Assembly: GCA_902589825.1 (NCBI GenBank)
Contig: CACIUL010000006.1
Span: forward strand, 34,640-98,639
DNA length: 64,000 nt
DNA from: an uncultured Verrucomicrobiota bacterium
GTDB lineage: Bacteria; Verrucomicrobiota; Verrucomicrobiia; Verrucomicrobiales; DEV007
Reading direction: 5' to 3'
Shown: positions 43,920 to 51,361 of the stretch, piece by piece
Layout of the letters: every line of letters starts with the position of its first letter
Position numbering within the stretch: position 1 is the stretch's first letter
Notes under the pieces: model-generated
What the model was told of the DNA's origin: nothing
Database searches by the model: none
The model's input: the letters and a program-made list of their open reading frames with translations, nothing else
Translations under genes and position numbers: made by a program

Positions 43920-44870
43920 ATGCATTGCCGTACCACTTCCAGGCGCCATTTCATGAAAAGGGCAGCCATTGGCGCAGCCAGCCTCAGTCCGGCCCTTTCC
44001 CTGAAGGGCCACACAAAACCGACCACCGCCAAGCAATCAGGCAGCAACCCCATCGGCGTTTCCACCTATTCTTACTGGGGTTTCAGGCGGGAAAAATTCC
44101 GCCCGATCGAGAAATGCATTGATCTGGCAGCAAGCCAGGGCTTTGACGGGGTGGAAATCCTCCAGGTCCAAATGCACGACTTCAGCCCTGCGTATCTCCA
44201 GAAGCTCAAGCGCCACGCCTTCATCAACGGCATCGACCTCATGGGGCTATCCACCCACCAGGATTTTGTCGATCCCGACCCGTATAAGCGCCGGCACAAC
44301 ATTGAGCAGACCATTTTTTACATCCGGCAGGCACACGCGCTTGGGATCCCTACCATCCGCATCAATACCGGCCGCTGGGGAACCTCAAAAAACTTCGATG
44401 AACTGATGGCCAATCGCGGCATCGAGCCGGTCCTCGAGGGACATACCGAGGAACAGGGCTTTCAGTGGGTCATTGACTCGATTGGCAAACTTGTTACTGA
44501 AGCGCAATCGGCCGGGGTCATCCTCGGACTGGAGAACCACTGGGGCCTTGGCCTCACCCCCGAAGGAGTCATGCGCATCGTCGATGCCATCAACTCTCCA
44601 TGGCTTAAAGTCACCCTCGACACGGGCAACTTTCTGGAAGATCCCTACAAGCGCCTTGAAAAGCTGGCAAATCACACCGTTCTCCTGCAGGCAAAAACCT
44701 ATTATGGAGGCGGGCGCTGGTATACGCTCAAGCTTGATTATGACAGGATTGCGCAAATAATGCGCAAGGCCAACTACCGGGGTTGGATCTCCCTGGAATT
44801 TGAAGGCAAGGAAGACCCAGTTTCCGGATGTGATAAAAGCATAAAATTACTGCGTAAAGCATTCGCATAA
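43920..44870 (+). CDS. Tat-exported sugar-phosphate isomerase/epimerase-like TIM-barrel protein
   Basis: The 316-residue protein begins with a twin-arginine signal (SRRHFMKRAAIGAAS) followed by a xylose-isomerase-like TIM barrel: VSTYSYWGF, SQGFDGVEILQV, GIPTIRINTGRWG, ILGLENHWGLG, KVTLDTGNFLEDP and GWISLEFEGKEDP. Acidic and His residues at the strand ends (E in LENH, D in LDTGN, E in EFEG) look like a metal site. PVC bacteria carry many exported proteins of this type, thought to act on sugars; the substrate is unknown. SGNH hydrolase follows. Confidence 0.85.
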   Translation: MHCRTTSRRHFMKRAAIGAASLSPALSLKGHTKPTTAKQSGSNPIGVSTYSYWGFRREKFRPIEKCIDLAASQGFDGVEILQVQMHDFSPAYLQKLKRHAFINGIDLMGLSTHQDFVDPDPYKRRHNIEQTIFYIRQAHALGIPTIRINTGRWGTSKNFDELMANRGIEPVLEGHTEEQGFQWVIDSIGKLVTEAQSAGVILGLENHWGLGLTPEGVMRIVDAINSPWLKVTLDTGNFLEDPYKRLEKLANHTVLLQAKTYYGGGRWYTLKLDYDRIAQIMRKANYRGWISLEFEGKEDPVSGCDKSIKLLRKAFA

Positions 44871-44898
44871 AGTTAATTACAATAATACGGCTAATACA

Positions 44899-45549
44899 AT
44901 GAAGGCAATTTTCCTTACTCTCATCGGCATCACGGCAATCGTGACATCCAGCGCGGAGCCCATTCGCGTCGCCTGCGTTGGCGACAGCATCACATTCGGT
45001 GCCGGGATCAGGGACAGGCAGAACAAAAGCTATCCCGCCCAGCTCTCCGTAATGCTCGGGGATTCCCATGTGGTGAAAAACTTCGGCAACAGCGGCTCAA
45101 CCCTGCTCAAGAAAGGCGACAAGCCCTACTGGAAACAACGCGAATTTGCCGCCGCAGTGGCCTTTGAGCCTCATGTCGTCATCATCAAGCTCGGCACCAA
45201 CGACACCAAGCCCCAGAACTGGAAGCATGGATCCGATTTTGCCTCTGACTACAAGGACATGATCACCACCTTCCGCTCACTGAAGTCCAAGCCCCAGGTT
45301 TACGTCTGCCTTCCTGTTCCCGTGTTCAAGACCCGCTGGGGAATCACTGACAAGATCATTAACGAGAACGTCATTCCCGCCACAAAAGCCATTGCCAAGC
45401 AAACAGGCGCCAAGCTCATCGACCTGAATACCCCCCTGAAAGGCAAGGCTGCACTTGTTCCGGACAGCGTCCATCCCAACGCAGGCGGAGCCAGGATTAT
45501 GGCGGAAACCATTGCCCAAATCCTGAAGGCTGACAAGACCAGCCAGTGA
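44899..45549 (+). CDS. Secreted SGNH/GDSL-type hydrolase
   Basis: Signal peptide MKAIFLTLIGITAIVTSSA, then the SGNH blocks in order: block I VGDSITFGAG with the nucleophile Ser, the GNSGS oxyanion region, block III LGTNDTK, and block V DSVHPNAGG with the catalytic Asp and His. Such enzymes are usually acyl or carbohydrate esterases. The genes around it (TIM-barrel protein, sugar ABC importer) suggest deacetylation of a polysaccharide; this is inference. It overlaps the start region of the next gene. Confidence 0.9.
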   Translation: MKAIFLTLIGITAIVTSSAEPIRVACVGDSITFGAGIRDRQNKSYPAQLSVMLGDSHVVKNFGNSGSTLLKKGDKPYWKQREFAAAVAFEPHVVIIKLGTNDTKPQNWKHGSDFASDYKDMITTFRSLKSKPQVYVCLPVPVFKTRWGITDKIINENVIPATKAIAKQTGAKLIDLNTPLKGKAALVPDSVHPNAGGARIMAETIAQILKADKTSQ

Positions 45550-45575
45550 ACCCACACCACCATCGACCGGTCCCC

Positions 45576-46421
45576 ATGAAGAAAACATTTCTCCCATGCA
45601 TGGCTGCACTGGTTGCATGCCTGCTTAGTGCCCACGCCCAGAGCTCACGCCGCCCCATCAGTGGCGGGGGAAGCTTTGGCGGAGCCGGACTGGTCAAGCC
45701 AGCACCCCCGAAAAAGACTATCACAAGGACCATCACCTACCTGGCCCTGACCAAGGAACGCCAATGGATCAACACGACAGGCAAGTCCATTTTGGCAACC
45801 CTTGTCGCCTTTGACCCCGGCGACAAGGCCAAGTCCGTTCCCCCAACCATCATTAAGGGAGGAAAGATCCGCTTGCTTAAGGAGAAAAAGGTTTTCCTTC
45901 TCCCCTTGGACACACTTTCGCCAAAGCACCGCAGTGAAGTCCTGTCTATCAACAGCCAGGTCGGCGGTATTTATGAAAAAAACCCTGCCACCCGGGGACT
46001 GCCAGGCGCACCACCCATACCGCCAGCTCCTGAAAACAGGGTATCGACCATCCCTACTCCAAATGCCCCTCCGGCAAAGGCTATCAAGGATCTCAATCCT
46101 CCTCCCCGCCCTCTCTCAGCCACTGAAATCAGGCACCACACTGCGCAACTGGGCGCACCCCCAAAAAGCGCTCCCACTGGCTGCCCCACCATGCTCGCAA
46201 GCATCAAAAACGGCGAGGTCACATCCATCCCCCAATCAAAAATCAAGCACTGGGGCCCCGTGAGAGCCCATTTGTGGAAGGGCAAGCCATACTGGACTGT
46301 CACCGTCACCTACCCTGATGCCTCCGGGTTCGGATCCCTGGACACCCAGGCCATGGCGTTGATGAGTGGAAACCGCGTCATCAAGTGGCTTTACAGCAAA
46401 TCCGGAGAGGAAGTGCCTTGA
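45576..46421 (+). CDS. Secreted SHD1-like domain protein
   Basis: From ATG 45576: signal peptide ending near SAHAQ, a Gly/Ser-rich linker, then an SHD1-like (Sla1 homology) domain, RQWINTTGKSILATLVAFD continuing to KVFLLPLDTLSPKHR, a fold very common in exported PVC proteins. A long Pro-rich linker precedes a C-terminal basic segment (KHWGPVRAHLWKGKPYWTVTVTYPD). Function unknown. Frame starts upstream (45546) overlap the SGNH gene and lack a signal peptide. It may be cotranscribed with the SGNH gene. Confidence 0.7.
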   Translation: MKKTFLPCMAALVACLLSAHAQSSRRPISGGGSFGGAGLVKPAPPKKTITRTITYLALTKERQWINTTGKSILATLVAFDPGDKAKSVPPTIIKGGKIRLLKEKKVFLLPLDTLSPKHRSEVLSINSQVGGIYEKNPATRGLPGAPPIPPAPENRVSTIPTPNAPPAKAIKDLNPPPRPLSATEIRHHTAQLGAPPKSAPTGCPTMLASIKNGEVTSIPQSKIKHWGPVRAHLWKGKPYWTVTVTYPDASGFGSLDTQAMALMSGNRVIKWLYSKSGEEVP

Positions 46422-46569
46422 GCACGCTGCAAATGCCGCTTGCCGCCTTCGCAACCCGACAGAATCCCATTAACCTGCTAAAAACCCGCCCAAGAGGCAG
46501 AAAAGTTCTCGCATCCGGCCCCCAGTTGCATAGAGAATCCTTATCATTCATACCATCAATACACGAATC

Positions 46570-47565
46570 ATGAAAATTCCAGCTCTTCCCTTTATCCTAA
46601 ATCTCAGCTTATTCCTTTCCTTCGCCTTGTTCTCAGGGTGCAAGAAATCAACACTTGAGACAACTTCAGGAAAAACCAAACTGGCATTCGTAACCAACGC
46701 CTCAGCGGATTTCTGGGCTTATGCAGAAGCAGGAATCGCTCAAGCAGAAAAGGAGTTTGATGACATTGAGGTGGAGTTCAAGGTCGGCGACGGCACACCC
46801 GCCAAACAACGTGAGCTGGTGGAGGCTCTGCTGGTAAGGGGAGTCAAGGGGATTGCGATCAGCCCATGCAGTCCGAAAGGGCAAAAAGACATGCTCAACG
46901 AATGGGCACAGAAGGCATCTCTAATCACTGTTGACAGTGATGCTGCCGATACCGGTCGGAAGTTCTACCTTGGTACGGACAACGTCGCCGCAGGACGACA
47001 AGCAGGTGAACTGCTCAAGGAAGCCCTCCCTGAGGGGGGCAAGGTCATGGCTTTTGTCGGGCTAGGCGACCAGGCCAATGCGGTCGAGCGCTACCAGGGC
47101 CTGAAGGAGGCTGTTGCCGGCACCAAGATTGAGATCCTCGACCTTCGCACCGACGAGGTGGACTTTGGAAAAGCCCGGCGCAACGCCGAGGACACACTGA
47201 CCAAGTATCCTGATATTGCAGGCATGGTCGGACTTTGGTCCTACAACGGCCCGCTGATCCTTGAAGCAGTCAAGGACAAGGGTGTCCTCGATAAAGTGAA
47301 AATCATCGCTTTTGACGAAGATCCACGAACCCTTAAAGCCATAGATCAAGGAGAAATTTTTGCGACCGTCGCTCAAAAGCCCTATGAATTCGGTTATCAA
47401 TCGGTGAAGGCGCTACGTGATCTCATTGTCGAGAATAAAACTGCACAGGACCTCGGCGTTCCTGAAACAAAGCAGAAATTTATTGAGACAATCATTATCC
47501 GCAAGGGAGAGGGAGAAGCATACCTTGAAAAGTGCAATGCTTGGAAAGCATCCACGAAAAAGTAA
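46570..47565 (+). CDS. Ribose/xylose-type ABC transporter substrate-binding lipoprotein
   Basis: Signal peptide with lipobox LFSGC (Cys24), then a periplasmic-binding protein type I fold: LAFVTNASADFWAYAEAGIAQAEKE, VKGIAISPCSPKG, VDSDAADTGRKFYLGTDNVAAGRQ, GMVGLWSYNGP and the C-terminal VPETKQKFIETIII. This is the RbsB/XylF-like group that captures pentoses or related sugars outside the cell and hands them to the membrane importer. It starts the importer operon; the exact sugar cannot be told. Confidence 0.9.
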   Translation: MKIPALPFILNLSLFLSFALFSGCKKSTLETTSGKTKLAFVTNASADFWAYAEAGIAQAEKEFDDIEVEFKVGDGTPAKQRELVEALLVRGVKGIAISPCSPKGQKDMLNEWAQKASLITVDSDAADTGRKFYLGTDNVAAGRQAGELLKEALPEGGKVMAFVGLGDQANAVERYQGLKEAVAGTKIEILDLRTDEVDFGKARRNAEDTLTKYPDIAGMVGLWSYNGPLILEAVKDKGVLDKVKIIAFDEDPRTLKAIDQGEIFATVAQKPYEFGYQSVKALRDLIVENKTAQDLGVPETKQKFIETIIIRKGEGEAYLEKCNAWKASTKK

Positions 47566-49148
47566 AATCCACCTTTTCCAGGCACTCCAAAAAGGGGCTG
47601 CCCGACAAATTACCTGCCTTGCCAGAACCGACACAAATCTCTTCCCCTGCACTTCGCATGCGGGGGATCCATAAGCGATTCCCGGGCGTGCACGCGCTTA
47701 GTGACGTGGACCTTGAAATCGCTGCAGGCGAAGTGGTGGCCATTATCGGCGAAAACGGGGCCGGCAAGTCAACCCTGATGAACATCCTTGGAGGGGTGCA
47801 TCAGCCAAACTCGGGGACGATCGAGATTTCCGGAACCGCCACAAAAATAAGGTCGGTCTCCGAAGCCGATGCCCACGGCATTGGCTTTGTGCACCAGGAA
47901 CTCAACGTCCTCGACAACCTCGATGTCGGCGCAAACGTGTTCCTTGGCCGCGAACCCCGCCGCTTCGGCTTGATTAATCGCCGCAAAATTGCCGCAGACA
48001 CCACCCCCCTGCTGGCTAGACTGGGCCTTGAAATTCCCCCGGAAACCCCGCTTTCTGAGCTCTCCATTGGCCAGCAGCAAATGATCGAGATTGCCAAGGC
48101 TCTCTCAAAACAGGCAAGGATCATCATCATGGATGAACCGACTTCAAGCCTGACCCTCACCGAGACAGAGCGACTCCTTGAAGTCATCAACGACCTTCGC
48201 GAGGAAGGCATCTCGGTCATTTACATCTCCCACCGACTGGGTGAGGTCAGGCAGTGTGCTGATCGTGTGGTCGTCCTTCGTGACGGCAAGAATGCCGGTG
48301 AATTGCAACGCGGGGAAATAGAGCATGATGCCATGGTCAGCCTGATGGTGGGTCGTGAACTAAAACGCAGTGCGCACGAGAGGAATGAGCAGGAAGCCCT
48401 CACAGACGGACTCAGTATCATCAATCTGCGCACCACCACCTACCCGGACTGTGAAGTGAATTTCCAGGTGAAGGGGGGCGAAATCCTCGGCATGGCAGGT
48501 CTGGTCGGGGCAGGTCGCTCGGAATTGGCACAAACCGTCTTTGGTGTCGATCCAGCCATGGGCGGTTCAATTACCCTGGAAGGTCTTCCGATTCAACTCG
48601 GTTCAGCCCGGGAGTCGATCCGCTCCGGCATCTACCTTGCCCCGGAAGATCGCAAGAAGACCGGTCTCATCCTTGAGTTTGACATCAGCCAGAACATCTC
48701 CCTTGCCTCCCTGAAGGACCATTGCTCCAGGCTCGCCATCATCAACCGCTCTTCCGAACGCAATGAAGCCCAGCGCCAGGTGGATGCGCTGAAAATCAAG
48801 ACCCCATCAACAGCCACCACCGCCATGAACCTGAGTGGCGGCAACCAGCAGAAAGTCGTGCTCGGCAAGTGGTTGTCCATGAGCCCGAAAGTGATTATCT
48901 TCGATGAACCGACGCGCGGCATTGATGTTGGGGCCAAGGCCGAGATTTACAAGTTGATGCGCGCCCTTGCCGATGAAGGTGTCGCCATTTGGATGATTTC
49001 AAGCGACATGGAGGAAGTGCTGGGCATCAGCGACCGCATCGTCGTCATGCACGAGGGACGCATTACCGGCGAACTGGAACACGTCGAATTCAGTGAGGAA
49101 GCCGTCATGCACCTTGCCGTTGGCGGCAGGCAGGTAAATGCCGCATGA
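47532..49148 (+). CDS. rbsA: Ribose-type sugar ABC importer ATP-binding protein (RbsA-like)
   Basis: Two tandem ABC domains typical of CUT2 importers. The first has the Walker A motif GENGAGKS, LSIGQQQMIEIAKAL and IIMDEPTSSL; the second has the degenerate P-loop GLVGAGRSE, LSGGNQQKVVLGKWL and IIFDEPTRGID. The reading frame is open from a GTG at 47532 (overlapping the binding-protein gene by 34 bp), but MRGIHKRFPGVHALSDV from ATG 47658 matches the RbsA N-terminus much better, so translation probably starts nearer that point. It is followed by the permease gene. Confidence 0.93.
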   Translation: MQCLESIHEKVKSTFSRHSKKGLPDKLPALPEPTQISSPALRMRGIHKRFPGVHALSDVDLEIAAGEVVAIIGENGAGKSTLMNILGGVHQPNSGTIEISGTATKIRSVSEADAHGIGFVHQELNVLDNLDVGANVFLGREPRRFGLINRRKIAADTTPLLARLGLEIPPETPLSELSIGQQQMIEIAKALSKQARIIIMDEPTSSLTLTETERLLEVINDLREEGISVIYISHRLGEVRQCADRVVVLRDGKNAGELQRGEIEHDAMVSLMVGRELKRSAHERNEQEALTDGLSIINLRTTTYPDCEVNFQVKGGEILGMAGLVGAGRSELAQTVFGVDPAMGGSITLEGLPIQLGSARESIRSGIYLAPEDRKKTGLILEFDISQNISLASLKDHCSRLAIINRSSERNEAQRQVDALKIKTPSTATTAMNLSGGNQQKVVLGKWLSMSPKVIIFDEPTRGIDVGAKAEIYKLMRALADEGVAIWMISSDMEEVLGISDRIVVMHEGRITGELEHVEFSEEAVMHLAVGGRQVNAA

Positions 49149-49170
49149 ATCATCGGACTTTTGATTACTC

Positions 49171-50340
49171 ATGATACGCCAATTCGTCCAGCTTACAAAA
49201 CAGCATCGCCGTGAAACCGGAATGCTTGGACTGTTGTTGGTCCTGATTCTAATTACTACCTTCCGCACAACAGATGAAGGTGTTGACGGCCTGTTCAACA
49301 GTCGGTTCCTGACAGCGGACAATATCAAGAACGTAACGCGACAAATCGGCATCTACGGCATCTTCAGCATCGGCGTTGGAATCGTGATTATTACGGCTGG
49401 CATCGACCTGTCCGTTGGCTCATTGATGGCCCTTCTCGGGGTCATCTTCCTTTACCTTGTGACACCCGCTGAAACCAGACCTGGGCATGCAAAGTACAGT
49501 GAGACAGAATTTGAACTTCAACCCTGGTTGGTACACCATATCCCTGAGGTTTCATGGCCCACTGCGGTATTGGTGATCCTGATAATTGGTACCCTGATTG
49601 GCCTAATGCAGGGCATGCTGGTGGGTAAATTGAAACTGCAGGCCTTTGTCGTTACCCTCTGCGGCCTGCTCTCCTACCGCGGTATCTCCAGGTTTTTGGC
49701 AAACGACACCACGGTCAACGTCGGCGACACACAGCAGGACCTCACACTGGCCAAGACCCTTGGAGATGGCAGCCTCGGGGACGTGCTCTTTGGCAAATTG
49801 AACAAGGGAATCCTGCACAGTGTCCCGATGACCTTTGTCTACCTTGTTGCCATTGCCATTATCGCCCACATCATCCTCCATCGCTCGGTATTTGGCCGCT
49901 ATATCTTTGCTGCCGGCCGCAATGAGCTGGCCACCAAGTATTCGGGTATCAATACCGGATTGGTTATCGCTTTTGCATACCTCATTGCCGGCTTCTGCAC
50001 GGCCTTTGCCGCGATTCCCCAATGCATTTATTCCGGCTCAGTCCAGCCCAGCACACACGGGGCGTTTTTTGAGCTCTACGCCATTGCTGCTGCCGTTCTT
50101 GGAGGCTGCAGCCTGCGGGGCGGCGAGGGTTCCATCCTTGGCATCCTTATTGGCACAACGATCCTCATTGTGTTGAGAAACATGGTCAATCTCCTTGGCT
50201 ATCCCACCGCCCTGAGTGACGCCATTACCGGCGGTGTCATCTTTGTCGGCGTCCTCTTTGACCAACACGGTGCGTCGATCATTAACCGGTTCGTTGGACA
50301 CATTAACCGGCTCTTCGGGAAAAAGAATAAAGCCGCTTAA
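49171..50340 (+). CDS. rbsC: Ribose-type sugar ABC importer permease (RbsC-like)
   Basis: A membrane protein of about ten helices (389 residues). RbsC landmarks include GIDLSVGSLMALLGV, VGKLKLQAFVVTLCGL, FGRYIFAAGRNELATKYSGINT and the C-terminal RGGEGSILGILIGT and GGVIFVGVLFD. The ISLSVG-type and RGGEG motifs are diagnostic for CUT2 permeases. It completes the three-gene sugar importer (46570-50340) 22 bp after the ATPase. Confidence 0.93.
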   Translation: MIRQFVQLTKQHRRETGMLGLLLVLILITTFRTTDEGVDGLFNSRFLTADNIKNVTRQIGIYGIFSIGVGIVIITAGIDLSVGSLMALLGVIFLYLVTPAETRPGHAKYSETEFELQPWLVHHIPEVSWPTAVLVILIIGTLIGLMQGMLVGKLKLQAFVVTLCGLLSYRGISRFLANDTTVNVGDTQQDLTLAKTLGDGSLGDVLFGKLNKGILHSVPMTFVYLVAIAIIAHIILHRSVFGRYIFAAGRNELATKYSGINTGLVIAFAYLIAGFCTAFAAIPQCIYSGSVQPSTHGAFFELYAIAAAVLGGCSLRGGEGSILGILIGTTILIVLRNMVNLLGYPTALSDAITGGVIFVGVLFDQHGASIINRFVGHINRLFGKKNKAA

Positions 50341-50352
50341 TCCAAGCGCCTC

Positions 50353-51108
50353 CTACCAGGGCGAGTTGCCCCCGTTGACACATAGCGTCTGCCCGGTGAT
50401 GAATCCGGATTCCTCCGACGCAAAATAGGCGACCGCTTCACCCACATCCTCCGGAATTCCCCAGCGCTTCATTGGAATCGCTTCCAGGTAGGCGTCCTTG
50501 TCCTCCTGCGGGTCATCCACATGCCTCTCGGTGGGAATCCAGCCCGGGTTGACCGTGTTCACCGTGATGCCAAATGGCGCCATCTCCCTCGACATGCTCC
50601 TCGTCCAGCCAATCTGTCCTCCCTTGGCCGCAACATAGGCACTGAAGGGACTGACAGACATTTGATACACCTCACTGCCGATATTGATAATGCGCCCCCA
50701 GGCACGCTCTTTCATCCCGGGCAAAACAGCGCGTGCCAGCAGGTAGGGACTCTTGACAAAGAAGTCGAGCATCTGCTGGTAGAATGCCCAGTCATACTCC
50801 TCGATCGGCTTGAGCGGTTGATCCGGTGTGGCATTGGGAACCACGATATCAATGGGGCCGAGTTGCTCCTCGGCCTGCTGTACCATCGAGGTAATCTCAT
50901 CTTCATTGATGGCACTGCCCCTCAGCAGAATACCCTCGCAACCAAGCGCCTTGAATTCCGCGAAGGCACGCTCGCCACGTTCCGTGTCATTGGCGTAATT
51001 CATCACGACCTTGGCACCGCCAAGGCCAAGCACCTTCGCAATGCCAAACCCAAGCCCGGTGGTGCTCCCGGTAATCAATGCAACGCGTCCCTTGAAGTTT
51101 TGTGCCAT
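50353..51108 (-). CDS. Short-chain dehydrogenase/reductase (FabG-like)
   Basis: 251 residues with the Rossmann motif GSTTGLGFGIA, NAT, the catalytic Ser region NIGSEVYQ, the YVAAK motif (YxxxK) and PGWIPTERH. C-terminal VNGGNSPW is the FabG/SDR end. It reduces or oxidises a hydroxyl using NAD(P); the substrate is not visible, though its neighbours suggest a sugar. It converges with the importer permease, with 12 bp between stops. Confidence 0.92.
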   Translation of the reverse strand: MAQNFKGRVALITGSTTGLGFGIAKVLGLGGAKVVMNYANDTERGERAFAEFKALGCEGILLRGSAINEDEITSMVQQAEEQLGPIDIVVPNATPDQPLKPIEEYDWAFYQQMLDFFVKSPYLLARAVLPGMKERAWGRIINIGSEVYQMSVSPFSAYVAAKGGQIGWTRSMSREMAPFGITVNTVNPGWIPTERHVDDPQEDKDAYLEAIPMKRWGIPEDVGEAVAYFASEESGFITGQTLCVNGGNSPW

Positions 51109-51332
51109 AACTCTTTACCGATGAACTCAGCCAAAAGAAATCTCAAGGGATCAATTCGCTCATTTATTCTATTGTAAAAATTTATTATTTCACGAATTAC
51201 CATAATCAATGAGTTGACTCTCTAAACCTTTACGAATTTCTGGAACAGCTTAACAAATCTTCATTTCCATTTGCCGCCTACGGCTTGAGAAAACGTCGCT
51301 TGCCGCTAAGATCACCTCCATCCTTCCAAAAG

Positions 51333-51351
51333 GGGCAGCCCAAGGCTGCCC
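51333..51351 (+). promoter_or_regulatory. Hairpin just before the pseudokinase start
   Basis: GGGCAGCC and GGCTGCCC pair perfectly (8 bp) around a CAA triloop and end 10 bases before the ATG at 51362. In mRNA such a GC-rich stem would hide the ribosome site, so it may keep translation low or be a switch. It has no U-tract and is not placed as a terminator. Confidence 0.45.
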
Positions 51352-51361
51352 GGTCCACTCA

